64,000 nt of DNA from positions 23,186-87,185 of the forward strand of contig QIFC01000025.1 of NCBI GenBank assembly GCA_003228685.1, read 5' to 3'. The notes under the pieces are model-generated. The model was given only the letters and a program-made list of their open reading frames with translations. It was not told the origin of the DNA and ran no database searches. This stretch comes from Chloroflexota bacterium. Lineage in GTDB: Bacteria > Chloroflexota > Dehalococcoidia > DSTF01 > RBG-16-68-14. The position numbers and the translations under genes were made by a program. This document shows, in pieces, positions 9,595-19,157 of this stretch (position 1 is the first letter of the stretch; every line of letters starts with the position of its first letter).

Positions 9595-11769
9595 ATGCTA
9601 ACCGTAAGATCTAAATGGCGCCTACTCGCGCTGATGCTGCCGGTGGCACTCGTCATCGCCGCCGTAGCAATCTTCATGGGTGGCTCTACGAACAACCAGG
9701 ACTCGGCGTTCGCCGGCCCGCCCGTTGATAACAGCGGCGTCACCTGCGCAGACGTCTGGCTGGCCGCGCTGGACGAAGCACCCACAGACGATTTGCCGAC
9801 AGCGATCGGCAACCCGCCGCCCCTTAGCTTTGCAAACTTCCTTGCGGCGACTTCCTTGACCACGACGTTCCACAACACGACCGAAAACCAATACTTCACG
9901 GGGCCTGTCAACGCAACGAACGGCGTGGGGGTGGTCGTCAGCACGGCCATTCCGGGCGTCATCGCTGGCCTTAGTGATGGTGTGGTTCCGCTCTGCGCCA
10001 GTATAGATAAAGTCGTGGCGACCGTTACGTCTGTGACCTCGGAGCCGAGCGGCGAAGGAGCCGATATTACGGCTACCGTTGTAGTCTCGGCCACAGAAAA
10101 TAACGGGCCGCTTCCCGGCATGGTCGTCTTCTGGGATTCCGACAACGACCCCGACCTCGACCGCAATGGCTATTACGTCGTGACCGAGGTCGACGAATTA
10201 ACGGTGGAACTGCGTGCAACACTCAACCTTTGCAACGGCACGCCGGTCGACGGCAGCACGCTTGGTTCGCTGCACGCATGTACGCCTGAGAACAAGGGCT
10301 TCGACCCTCCACCGTTCGCTCACAACAACACGAATACCGCGGTCGGCGGCATTCTGGACCCGACCACGCCTAACCGCACCGCCGGCGTCGTCGCATGTGC
10401 GGGAGGCGGTTCGCCTCCAGCGGAGGCCTGTGTGAGCGAATTCAGGCCCGCCGATGACTGCACAGGCACTGCTGGCGAGGGTTGCACAGTCAGCATCACT
10501 TGCGCTCCGGCCACAGGCCAGCCGGCCAATCCGCTTGACCCGCTAGCCCAGTGGACACGAACAGAGATCCGCACCACCTCCTACGGCGGTGACGAATCGG
10601 ACAAGACTCCCAGCTATGGCGTCACGGTGTTCTACGGCCCTGTCGACCCGAATACGTGCGCGAACAACGAAAACACGCAGCGGTCCATCACGTACAACGT
10701 TGTGTGGCCGCTGGATGGCGTGTCGCTGAATCCCCCGGTAGGAGCGAACGCGGACCCGGTTGCCGACGGTTGGGACTCTGACTGGGACAAGGATGGCTGC
10801 TTGGACTGGGAAGAGCTGGCGCAGCCGCAGCCTGTGTCGGTCGACGCCGATGGCGGTGGCCGTGACGCCTATAACCCGTACGACTGTGCTCGCACCATCG
10901 ACGGTGTCTGGAGCATTACCGCCAGGGCCAGAGCGATCGAGTTGGACGGGGGGAAGGACCTCATTCCTGGCTCGTGGTTCAGGTGCCGCGCATCGATCGA
11001 ACTGCCTGACGTGCGCATCTATTGCTACCGCGACGACGAGGGCGTGGAAATCAATATTGAGGTCGACGCTGCCGAATTTGGTGATGGCATCGACGGTAGC
11101 ATCTGGCCTACCGGTTCAGGTGGCTTGCCGCCCGCCGCGGACGGGCCATATGGCGACGTCAACGAGGCGCACGATGTACTGACCGCTGCGTACAATTCCG
11201 GCACGGACACGCTCTCACTGAGCGGCTGTCTGGAAGATAAGGACGGAGCGAACCCTGAAGGTAACGTCTACTGGAGTACGGAGTCAGGGACGGGAATCAG
11301 CGTCCTCCAGGGGTACGGCGAGGTCGATATCTGGCTGGACCAGACGTTGTCCGACTGCACTGGCGACAACCCGCAAGGTGCTCCTGACTACGCCGATGCC
11401 GGTCTTTTCGTCGGCATCCAGGGCGATTTCTCGGTCGGGTACGATCAGGACCTTGACGGTAACCCGAATAGCCGCGAGCTGCAGGACGATCCTGGCTGTG
11501 GCCTTCGCGACCCGTTCAACCGGTACGACTACTACGACGTGTCGGTACCGAAGGATGGCGTGATCGACTTGGCGAACGACATCCTCGGTGTGATCACCCA
11601 CTTCTCGCCCGGCGGCTACGTGGGCTTCGTGAATTGGGACCGCCCGCCGGCCATGCTCGGTTCCGACAATAGCCACAACCGTGGAGCGCCGGACGGCGTG
11701 ATCGACCTGGCGAACGATATTCTCGGTGTGATTTTGCAGTTCAACCCAGGTGGCTGCGGATTAGGCTAG
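9595..11769 (+). CDS. Large secreted protein with Asp-rich Ca-binding loops and two C-terminal dockerin-like repeats
   Basis: N-terminal signal/TM (LLALMLPVALVIAAVAIFM), Asp-rich loops (DSDWDKDGCLDWEEL, DQDLDGNPNSREL), C-terminal DGVIDLANDILGVITHFSPGG ... DGVIDLANDILGVILQFNPGG. Confidence 0.75.
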   Translation: MLTVRSKWRLLALMLPVALVIAAVAIFMGGSTNNQDSAFAGPPVDNSGVTCADVWLAALDEAPTDDLPTAIGNPPPLSFANFLAATSLTTTFHNTTENQYFTGPVNATNGVGVVVSTAIPGVIAGLSDGVVPLCASIDKVVATVTSVTSEPSGEGADITATVVVSATENNGPLPGMVVFWDSDNDPDLDRNGYYVVTEVDELTVELRATLNLCNGTPVDGSTLGSLHACTPENKGFDPPPFAHNNTNTAVGGILDPTTPNRTAGVVACAGGGSPPAEACVSEFRPADDCTGTAGEGCTVSITCAPATGQPANPLDPLAQWTRTEIRTTSYGGDESDKTPSYGVTVFYGPVDPNTCANNENTQRSITYNVVWPLDGVSLNPPVGANADPVADGWDSDWDKDGCLDWEELAQPQPVSVDADGGGRDAYNPYDCARTIDGVWSITARARAIELDGGKDLIPGSWFRCRASIELPDVRIYCYRDDEGVEINIEVDAAEFGDGIDGSIWPTGSGGLPPAADGPYGDVNEAHDVLTAAYNSGTDTLSLSGCLEDKDGANPEGNVYWSTESGTGISVLQGYGEVDIWLDQTLSDCTGDNPQGAPDYADAGLFVGIQGDFSVGYDQDLDGNPNSRELQDDPGCGLRDPFNRYDYYDVSVPKDGVIDLANDILGVITHFSPGGYVGFVNWDRPPAMLGSDNSHNRGAPDGVIDLANDILGVILQFNPGGCGLG

Positions 11770-11785
11770 AACCAGGGAACGATGC

Positions 11786-11817
11786 GAAGGAGCGCCCCCT
11801 GTTGGGGGCGCTCCTTC
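11786..11817 (+). terminator. Rho-independent-like terminator hairpin
   Basis: GAAGGAGCGCCCCC-TGTT-GGGGGCGCTCCTTC, perfect 14-bp stem 17 nt after the stop of the 9595 gene. Confidence 0.75.
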
Positions 11818-11939
11818 TCTATTGGCCGCTCGCTACCTGCTGATTCGCTCCCCCCACCATAGTTCTCGAAGCCGCTGACGGCCCGGTGGATGCTCCGATT
11901 CATATCTGGCGAGACTGCGCCAATTAGCCTCCTGCGTCG

Positions 11940-11967
11940 TTGATCTATTACATAACACGTGTATAAT
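11940..11967 (+). promoter_or_regulatory. Putative promoter with embedded ACACGTGT palindrome
   Basis: TTGATC - 16 nt - TATAAT; ACACGTGT palindrome (11955-11962) abuts the -10. Confidence 0.5.
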
Positions 11968-12108
11968 AAGCGCACGCTGGTTGCGGGCCTAGATCGCACA
12001 CAGATAGGCCTGTCTACTTTGGTTACTCCGTCGTGGTGCTCCTGTAATGGGTGCTGGGCGGATGGTGTTGGATGTGGTGAGGGGACCAAGAACATGGAGG
12101 GGAAGATC

Positions 12109-13245
12109 ATGACAGGACTAGCAAGACTTGGAATGGCCGCGCTTGGCGCTGTTCTGGCCATTGCGATCGCGTTCGGCATAGCGACCACCCAGACATCGGC
12201 CGCCGACGCGGGCATAGGCATCGACTCTGCCTCAATGGCCGTAGGCGGCCAGGCCGACCTTGATGTCAGCGCGCTGAGCGTTGGCGCCCCCGGCCTCGGC
12301 GCATGGTCGGTCGACATTTCCTATGACGCGGCGATCGTCTCAGCGGTCGATTGCGCGGCCGAGCAGGGCGGCGTCTGCAACCCGGCATTCGCATCGAACA
12401 CGGTGCGGTTTACCGGAGCGAGCGCCGGCGGCCTTGAGGGCACGACCAAGCTCGCCGAGATCACCTTCTCGTGCGACGCTGAAGGCGTCAGCGCGCTCAC
12501 GCTCACTATCCAAGTGTTCGCGGATGCCACGATCGGCGCCCCGCAGCCACTGGACCTCACGATTCAGGACGGTCAGATCGCCTGTGGAGTGCAGGCGCCA
12601 ACAGCGACACCAGGCAGCCCAGGCGATGGCAGCGGCTGCGACCTGTTCGACTTCCAGGAAGACGCGCAGCAGGCCCTGATCTCCGACCCGAGCGACCCTC
12701 TGGGCCTCGACCCGGACAACGATGGTGTCGCCTGCGAGAACCTTCCGAGCTTGAACCCGGCGCTGAACTGCGACGATTTCGCGACTCAGGAAGAGGCGCA
12801 GGCTGTGTACGACGCGGACCCGTCCGATCCCTTCGACCTGGACGGTGACGGCGATGGCACCGCTTGTGAAAACCTCCCGAACCAGTCGGACGTGCTCGGC
12901 ACATCGCTGCCGCCTGCTGGTACCGGACCATTCGACGTGAACGGCGCGGGCCCCCAGGTCTGGCTGATCGCCGGCCTGATTGGCGCCGGCATTGCTTGGC
13001 TCAGCACCGGCGCGGCCGGCGCGGGCCTGGTCTTCATCGGCGGAGGCTCGTCCAGGGCGGCGAAACCAACGCGCGATGAGTCCGCCGCGGGCCCCTTCGA
13101 GTCGCGGAGCGAGGTCGTAACGCCAAGTGAAACGGACTATCAGCCCCAGATGCGCCCGACCGGTAGTAGCTGGTTGAGCAATGCTCGCGAGCAGATCTCC
13201 GGCGCTACGGTCGACGTGCCGGGCTTCCGCTCCCGCCGCGACTAA
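12109..13245 (+). CDS. Cohesin-like domain + two Excalibur domains, membrane-anchored with long C-terminal tail
   Basis: Signal/TM, SASMAVGGQADLDVSALSVGAPGLGAWSVDISYDAAIVSAVDC..., CDLFDFQEDAQQALISDPSDPLGLDPDNDGVACENLP and CDDFATQEEAQAVYDADPSDPFDLDGDGDGTACENLP, SLPPAGTG, TM. Start could also be 12094. Confidence 0.8.
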   Translation: MTGLARLGMAALGAVLAIAIAFGIATTQTSAADAGIGIDSASMAVGGQADLDVSALSVGAPGLGAWSVDISYDAAIVSAVDCAAEQGGVCNPAFASNTVRFTGASAGGLEGTTKLAEITFSCDAEGVSALTLTIQVFADATIGAPQPLDLTIQDGQIACGVQAPTATPGSPGDGSGCDLFDFQEDAQQALISDPSDPLGLDPDNDGVACENLPSLNPALNCDDFATQEEAQAVYDADPSDPFDLDGDGDGTACENLPNQSDVLGTSLPPAGTGPFDVNGAGPQVWLIAGLIGAGIAWLSTGAAGAGLVFIGGGSSRAAKPTRDESAAGPFESRSEVVTPSETDYQPQMRPTGSSWLSNAREQISGATVDVPGFRSRRD

Positions 13246-13270
13246 GCCGTCACGATAGGAACATTCGCGG

Positions 13271-13308
13271 GGAGGCCCCTACTGACCGGATGGTCAGTAG
13301 GGGCCTCC
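13271..13308 (+). terminator. Terminator hairpin
   Basis: GGAGGCCCCTACTGACC-GGAT-GGTCAGTAGGGGCCTCC, perfect 17-bp stem. Confidence 0.75.
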
Positions 13309-13382
13309 CTCGTTCTGTGGCGCGTCAGGTGGCAGGACAGGCCCAGGCGGGCTAGACTAGGCTCGATCCAGGAGGTGAGCAC

Positions 13383-14141
13383 ATGACCTACGAGACGCTA
13401 TCCATCCAGCAGGACGGCCCCGTCATGACGGTGCGCATGAACCGTCCCGAAAAGCGCAACGCTATCAACAACCAGATGCACCTAGACGTTCAAGAGGTCT
13501 GTCACAGGCTGGCCGACGATTTTGAGACGCGTGCCGTCATCCTGACAGGCGAGGGCGCCACGTTTTCGGCGGGCGCGGACACCAGCGAGTGGGGCAAGCC
13601 GGGTCCCGATAACGAGCTGGAACTGCGCCATCAGTCCGGCATCGGCAGCCGAACCTCGGCGGCGATCGAGAACCTCGACCAGATCACGATTGCCGCCGTT
13701 CACGGCTACGCCATCGGCGGCGGCGCTGTGCTCGCCTCTTGCTGCGATTTCCGCGTTGCCGGACCAAGCGCCTGGTTCTCCATCCCGGAGGTGGAGTTGG
13801 GCATTCCGCTGAGCTGGAATGCCCTCCCGCGGCTTGCCCGCGCTGTCGGCCACCAACGGGCGTTGGAGCTAACCGTCCTCTGCGAGCGCATCACCGGGCA
13901 ACAGGCGTTCGAGTACGGCCTGGTTAGCCATCTGTCGGAGGACGGGGGAGAGCTGGAGTTGGCCAAAGAGCTGGCGCAGAAGGTGGTCTCTAAACCGGCC
14001 CTGCCGGTCGCGCTCACGAAGGCCTCAATGAAGGCGCTACGCCGCCAGACGGAGTCTGGCGAGGCATCTTACAGCGACCAGGATCTGCTGCTCTACAGCA
14101 GACTCATGCAGCAGCGTCGCAGAAGGCGGGAGGGAGAGTAG
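13383..14141 (+). CDS. Enoyl-CoA hydratase/isomerase
   Basis: MTYETLSIQQDGPVMTVRMNRPEKRNAINNQM..., GEGATFSAGADTSEW, AAVHGYAIGGGAVLASCCDFRVA crotonase motifs. Confidence 0.93.
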   Translation: MTYETLSIQQDGPVMTVRMNRPEKRNAINNQMHLDVQEVCHRLADDFETRAVILTGEGATFSAGADTSEWGKPGPDNELELRHQSGIGSRTSAAIENLDQITIAAVHGYAIGGGAVLASCCDFRVAGPSAWFSIPEVELGIPLSWNALPRLARAVGHQRALELTVLCERITGQQAFEYGLVSHLSEDGGELELAKELAQKVVSKPALPVALTKASMKALRRQTESGEASYSDQDLLLYSRLMQQRRRRREGE

Positions 14142-14203
14142 CGCTAGCCGACGCGGTTTGCACGTGTTCTGTGGTAGTTAATAGCTGACCTGTCCGGCTT
14201 CAG

Positions 14204-14494
14204 TTAGCCCTGGCCGTGATCGACCGTGTCGGGGCTCAGGTAGTGCTTCTCCGTGATGCCCATCTTGCGCATCGCCACCCCGGTGAGCATCTCTCGCGCG
14301 CAGCGGTTGGCGACGAGCAGCGTCACGTAGGTCGGGTCAACGAGCGGGTTAAGCTTGAGGAGTTCCATGCCGACGACGTTAGTTTCGGCGCAAAGGCGGC
14401 GCACCAGCGGGAACAGTTCGCGTGCGTAAGGCCGGAAGTTCGCCGACTTCGTCGTCTTGGATCGCAACCTCTTCCATATTCCGCCTGAAAGCAT
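14204..14494 (-). pseudogene. C-terminal remnant of a ureohydrolase (arginase/agmatinase family)
   Basis: NVVGMELLKLNPLVDPTYVTLLVANRCAREMLTGVAMRK resembles the ureohydrolase C-terminal region only; the rest of the enzyme is absent upstream. Confidence 0.55.
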
Positions 14495-14582
14495 CGGTGA
14501 AACGCAGGAGATGACAGTACTTGAAGGCGGCGGGTCTAGAGGCCTTGGCTCGCAGCGCGCAGTGAGGCTGCAAGAAGGTATG

Positions 14583-14658
14583 TGGTGGCCCCAACGGGGT
14601 ACGATCCCGTGTTTCCGGCTTGAAAGGCCAGCGTCCTAGTCCACTAGACGATGGGGCC
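14583..14658 (-). tRNA. tRNA-Glu (anticodon TTC), CCA encoded
   Basis: Reverse strand GGCCCCATCGTCTAGTGGACTAGGACGCTGGCCTTTCAAGCCGGAAACACGGGATCGTACCCCGTTGGGGCCACCA; anticodon loop CTTTCAA. Confidence 0.95.
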
Positions 14659-14705
14659 GCGAACGGACGGCAGTATACCACGCTGCCTTTGTAGGAACTC
14701 GGCGG

Positions 14706-16061
14706 CTACGCGGCTGCCTCGCGTCGACGATCGAGCGTTGCGCGCACGCGGTCGATGCAGGTCCAGATGCCGCCGGCCGCCGCAATGAAGAACAGCGGAT
14801 ACAGCGGTACGTGATACCGAGGCTCGCCTAAGAACAACACGTGAAACAGCGTCCAGATCACGAGGACGTTCACGAGCAGCCAGCGATTCGCGTCGCGTCG
14901 GAACCAGAAGATGGCGGACCCAATCGCGACAACGATCAGGGCGTAATAGGAGATATCCAGCGTGTAGCGCAGGGCCGCCTGTATCCACTCCGGCTCGAGA
15001 GGCGTTGCGCCCAGTGTGTTCAGCCAGGGGATCACTGTGGAATCAGAGCGATAGAGGTGGTAGATCTTGCGGCCTGCCAACTCGACTTCATGGACGGGAT
15101 GCGTCAGCGCGTATCCGATCGCGAGCTTGGTGTACTCGCGATAGCCCAACACTTCCCAATCAGGCCGGTAGGGCGACTCCCACATGCGAAAGCCGCCCAC
15201 GTCGTCGTCGGTCCACTTTGTCGTGCCGATCGAGTCTTCGTTGTGGCCGACGCGCAGCGCTGCGCCTGAGTTCGTCGAGATCGGGACGAAGGCGTGCAGC
15301 TCCACGGCGTTGCGGATCGTCCACGGCGAAATGATCGCGACCGCCGCGATGGCGGCGATCGCGGTCGACAGCGCCGCCTGCCTCCAGCCCACGATCGCTA
15401 TCCAGTAGAGCGCGGCTATCGGCAGCAGCAGCGCGCCCTGCCCGCGCGTGAGGGCCGCCATGCCCGTCAGCAGTCCGAAGACGGCCACGGCGCGCCAGCC
15501 ATTGGACGCTGAGGGCGAGTAGGTGACCAGCAGCCAGAGCGCGGCGACGAACATCAGCCCGAACAGCGGCTCGGGAAACAGCAGTGGAGTGCCGGCGATC
15601 ACGTTTGGGAAGATCGCGAACAGTCCTGCCGCTACAATCCCGGCCCTGACATCGAAGATCCGCCGGCCCAGCGCGAACACGAACGGAATGGTCAGCGCTC
15701 CCAGCACGGCGTTGAGCACCTGTGCCGTCGAGATCCCCACGCCGAACACCTTGAACAGCGCGCCCAGGGCGAACGGATATCCGGGAGGCCAGAACGCCGT
15801 AGGCGCGCCCGGCCCCGGGATCTCCCAGAGTTCGTTTCGCGATGCCACGAAGCCTGCGCCCTGCGCGATGTTGATCCCCACCACGTAGTACCAGTGCGGG
15901 TCTCCTCCCAATGGGATGGTGTCCGTGTAGAACACCCAGGCGAGGCGCAGTGCAAAGCCTAGTAGCGTAAGCCCGCCGACCCCCAACGCCAGCGAAGACA
16001 CGCGAAATTCGGCGACCCGCCATTGAGGCCTGCTAATCGCTGGGATCGAGAGCGCTCGCAC
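14706..16061 (-). CDS. Glycosyltransferase family 39/ArnT-like integral membrane protein
   Basis: Multiple TM segments, GGDPHWYYVVGINIAQGAGF, FWPPGYPFALGALFKVFG; start set at GTG 16061 to avoid the overlap with the neighbouring methyltransferase. Confidence 0.75.
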   Translation of the reverse strand: MRALSIPAISRPQWRVAEFRVSSLALGVGGLTLLGFALRLAWVFYTDTIPLGGDPHWYYVVGINIAQGAGFVASRNELWEIPGPGAPTAFWPPGYPFALGALFKVFGVGISTAQVLNAVLGALTIPFVFALGRRIFDVRAGIVAAGLFAIFPNVIAGTPLLFPEPLFGLMFVAALWLLVTYSPSASNGWRAVAVFGLLTGMAALTRGQGALLLPIAALYWIAIVGWRQAALSTAIAAIAAVAIISPWTIRNAVELHAFVPISTNSGAALRVGHNEDSIGTTKWTDDDVGGFRMWESPYRPDWEVLGYREYTKLAIGYALTHPVHEVELAGRKIYHLYRSDSTVIPWLNTLGATPLEPEWIQAALRYTLDISYYALIVVAIGSAIFWFRRDANRWLLVNVLVIWTLFHVLFLGEPRYHVPLYPLFFIAAAGGIWTCIDRVRATLDRRREAAA

Positions 16062-16075
16062 TGCCCGTCTGTGTG

Positions 16076-17041
16076 CTAGGCCCGGAGCGCTTCCGGGATG
16101 ACGCTCTCTGGCGAGCCGGGCTTGCGGGCCACGGTTGGCCTGCGGGCCACGGCGTAGAGATGAGCCCACGGCTCGAACAGGGGCACCTTGCCCAACACGA
16201 TCATGGCTGGGTGCAGCGCCCGCAGGCCGTTGCGCAGGAACGTCCGGTGGTCGTAGTAGTAGTTGATCAGCCTATTGAGCACGTACTTCATCGAAAGCTT
16301 CTTGCCGTGCTCGACCTCCAAGAGTTCGATCTCGAAGCCCGCACTCTCCAGCGCGTGCCGCAAGCTGTCCTGACTGAAGAACGAGACATGCTCCACGTTG
16401 CGATAGCCGAACCAGCGCCGCCCCATTACTCGCGCGACGAAGCCATCTGCCGCCGGTGTCGTTACCATCAGGACGCCGCCCGGCCTGACGATGCGGAACA
16501 GCTCTGCGCAGAGCGCGTCCGGGTTGGGGTCGTGTTCGATCGTTTGGAAGATTGTGACGGCGTCGAACGCGGCCGCGGGCGCCTCCAGTCCGTACAGGCT
16601 GCCGACAGTCACGTCGAGTCCGAGGTTGCCGCGGGCGTGTGCCGCGGGTACGGGCGACAGGTCCACGCCCGAAACGTCGTAGCCACGCGTGCGTGCGGCG
16701 TCCAAGAAGAACCCGGCGCCGCAGCCAACGTCCAGCAGCCGGCCTTCCGGCTGGATCCGCTGCAGTTCATCGAGCTTCGGCTCGAAGTACGCCCGATAGG
16801 ACTCCTCATCCTCCAGGCAGGCGCTGAAGAACGGGTGGACGGTCTCCTCGTTGATCTCGATCATCGTGTCCAAGGTAGGCATGGGGCTGAGGGCTCGCAG
16901 ACCGCAATCCTCGCATTCGACGACGGTCCGTTGCTTGGCATCGAGGAAGAGCTGCTGCCGCCTGCTCTGGCAGAGGCAGCAGCCTTCGGTGGCTGTGGTT
17001 GCCTGGGCGGCTTGCTCCGCCGGCCGAACGATCGTTGTCAA
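16076..17041 (-). CDS. SAM-dependent methyltransferase with N-terminal zinc-ribbon
   Basis: CCLCQSRRQQLFLDAKQRTVVECEDCGL; GRLLDVGCGAGFFLDAARTRGYDVSGVDLSP; FQTIEHDPNP. Confidence 0.88.
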   Translation of the reverse strand: MTTIVRPAEQAAQATTATEGCCLCQSRRQQLFLDAKQRTVVECEDCGLRALSPMPTLDTMIEINEETVHPFFSACLEDEESYRAYFEPKLDELQRIQPEGRLLDVGCGAGFFLDAARTRGYDVSGVDLSPVPAAHARGNLGLDVTVGSLYGLEAPAAAFDAVTIFQTIEHDPNPDALCAELFRIVRPGGVLMVTTPAADGFVARVMGRRWFGYRNVEHVSFFSQDSLRHALESAGFEIELLEVEHGKKLSMKYVLNRLINYYYDHRTFLRNGLRALHPAMIVLGKVPLFEPWAHLYAVARRPTVARKPGSPESVIPEALRA

Positions 17042-17086
17042 CTCAGCTACCTCCTTGCAGGCTGGCCATGCTCAGTTGCCCCGTTG

Positions 17087-17551
17087 CTATTCCGCACGTG
17101 GCACGATCTCGTAACGGACCTCGAAGTCGGGGTTGAGGTTGATCATTTCGAGGATACGTTCCAATTCGTCGCGCTCCCAGTTCACGTCCTCGAACGTAGC
17201 GGGAGAGATGCACATCCGCTGGTGGCCGATGCCAAGCCTGCCGAGGCGCGCGCCTCGCAGGTCGGAGCCGGTGAGGACGGCGCGGTGCATGCTGGTGTTG
17301 CGCAGATCCGCGCCGCGCAGGTCGCATCCGCGCATGTCGGACGAGTTGAGCCGCGCATCGCGGAAGTCGCACTCTCGCAGGTTGGCGCCCGCCAGCCGCG
17401 CACCCTGAAGCCGGGCGCCGCGCAGGTCGAGGCCCTGGAGGTCGGCTTCTCTCAGGTCGAGCGAGATATCCTCGTGCTCTTTGGTGAACGCGTTGAGCGT
17501 TTCCACCCCGCTGCGCACCAACTCCATGTGCTTGGCGTCTGCCATAAGCAC
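17087..17551 (-). CDS. Pentapeptide-repeat protein
   Basis: DLREADLQGLDLRGARLQGARLAGANLRECDFRDARLNSSDMRGCDLRGADLRNTSM A(D/N)LxX repeats. Confidence 0.85.
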   Translation of the reverse strand: MLMADAKHMELVRSGVETLNAFTKEHEDISLDLREADLQGLDLRGARLQGARLAGANLRECDFRDARLNSSDMRGCDLRGADLRNTSMHRAVLTGSDLRGARLGRLGIGHQRMCISPATFEDVNWERDELERILEMINLNPDFEVRYEIVPRAE

Positions 17552-17605
17552 TGATTATGGCAGACGCCAGCGCTCAAAGGAAAGGGCGTGCCGTTGGAGG
17601 TGGCC

Positions 17606-17950
17606 TTACTCGTGCTCGCCGGAGCTTCGTAGCCGCTGCATGATCGAGACCGCCCAGACGGCGACCGCGGCGATCAGCGCAACCTGCAGCCCTCTGCGGA
17701 AACGCGAGCGCTTCCGTGGCGTGGCCGGCTCATCCTCGTCGCCCGGGAGGTCCTTCCAAGCCTTCAGCATGATCTCGGCCACGTCCGCGGCCTCGCTCTC
17801 GCCCTGGACGACGTCCTGGACATTCGTGGGGTCCTGCCAGATTGCGTCCGTCTTCTCTTGGCCCAGCCTGTCCTCCAAGCGCCCGCGTAGCTCCGTTGCT
17901 ACCTGATCGGGCGTCTTCGCCGGCGTCTTGCCATTACCAGATGACATCAC
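17606..17950 (-). CDS. Hypothetical membrane-anchored protein
   Basis: 114 aa ORF with C-terminal TM (GLQVALIAAVAVWAVSIMQ). Confidence 0.5.
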   Translation of the reverse strand: MMSSGNGKTPAKTPDQVATELRGRLEDRLGQEKTDAIWQDPTNVQDVVQGESEAADVAEIMLKAWKDLPGDEDEPATPRKRSRFRRGLQVALIAAVAVWAVSIMQRLRSSGEHE

Positions 17951-18316
17951 AGAGTCCTTTCCGCATAGAGTCCTCTCCTGGGGACGGATGGGTGGAGCAC
18001 CAGTGTAGCAGAAGATGCTACCGCCGCGGTGTAGGGGTCTGGGGCCTGAGAGAGGCTAGCCCTCCGCGACGAGCAACACTGGGAGACGAGAGCGCCAGAC
18101 CACTTCCTCAGCCACCTTTCCCGAAGCATCAACGTCAGGGTTTACCCCTACCCCCAATCTGGAGGGCCCTTACAAGCTGGATTGGTGCAATTCATTTCGG
18201 GTATCCAGAGTATAGTTACATAACGTTCTGGGGCATCTGGCAAGATTCAAAACCACCTACGCGCGCCGAATTTCGGCGCGTTTGAGGCCTCAGGCGCAGT
18301 TGCAAGGAGGCAAGAG

Positions 18317-19093
18317 ATGCAGGAAGTGCTGGGGGAAGGTCGTGAGCAGGCGGTTCAGGAATCGCCCGCTCGCGTACTGCTACTGTACGCTCAGGCGCGC
18401 CAGGTACCGGACCTGATGGAGTGTCTCTCGGCGGAGGGATACGAAGTGATCGCCTGTCCCACGTCCACACCGCAGGAACGCTGGATGGCCGACCTCCAGC
18501 CCGACCTGGTCCTGCTGCTGCCGCCCGCCGACGAGGTGGAGTTGGTGCACGCCTGCGAGATCGTTCGCGACGGCACCGACAAACCCTTGCTCGTCCTTTC
18601 CGAGCAGAGGGAGGAGCTGCTCATCGCGCGGGCGCTCGCGTCGGGCGTCGATGAGTACCTCGTCACGCCGATGGGCAACCGCGAGCTGGCGGCCCGCATC
18701 GATGCGATGCTGCGCCGCATTCGCCGGACGGCGGGCGCCGGCAGTGGCCGCGACCTGGGAGTCCTGCGCCTCGCTCCGGAGGACAACACCGTTGTGCTGA
18801 ACGGGCGCCGGGTCTCGCTCTCACCGATCGAGTTCCGATTGCTGGCGTGCCTGGCGTCGACGCCCGGCGAGGTCGTCACGCATCAGACGCTGATGTCGCG
18901 CGTCTGGGGCGACGAGTACGTCGACTCGCGGAACTATCTCCGGCTCTACATTCGTTACTTGCGGGAGAAGCTGGAAGAAGACCCCACGGTCCCGCAGCTC
19001 ATCGTCAGCGAGTGGGGTATCGGCTATCGGCTGCAACTGCCGGACGCGTGCGACCTCTCGCGGGCGCCCGGCTTCGTGCCGGTTCACGTTTAA
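18317..19093 (+). CDS. OmpR-type winged-helix regulator with pseudo-receiver domain
   Basis: C-terminal trans_reg_C (LSPIEFRLLACLASTPGEVVTHQTLMSRVWGDEYVDSRNYLRLYIRYLREKLEED..GIGYRL); N-terminal receiver-like but PDLVLLLPP lacks the phospho-Asp. Confidence 0.85.
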   Translation: MQEVLGEGREQAVQESPARVLLLYAQARQVPDLMECLSAEGYEVIACPTSTPQERWMADLQPDLVLLLPPADEVELVHACEIVRDGTDKPLLVLSEQREELLIARALASGVDEYLVTPMGNRELAARIDAMLRRIRRTAGAGSGRDLGVLRLAPEDNTVVLNGRRVSLSPIEFRLLACLASTPGEVVTHQTLMSRVWGDEYVDSRNYLRLYIRYLREKLEEDPTVPQLIVSEWGIGYRLQLPDACDLSRAPGFVPVHV

Positions 19094-19157
19094 GCGATCG
19101 GCTCGCTGTACCTACAGGACTGTTCCTTCGTGGCGGCTGCGACGTTCCGGCCCGGAC

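Noticed and set aside
18258-18285. CGCGCCGAATTTCGGCGCG palindrome before the 18317 regulator as terminator
   Set aside because: Short loop and only three T's follow; could equally be an operator, so not listed as a feature.
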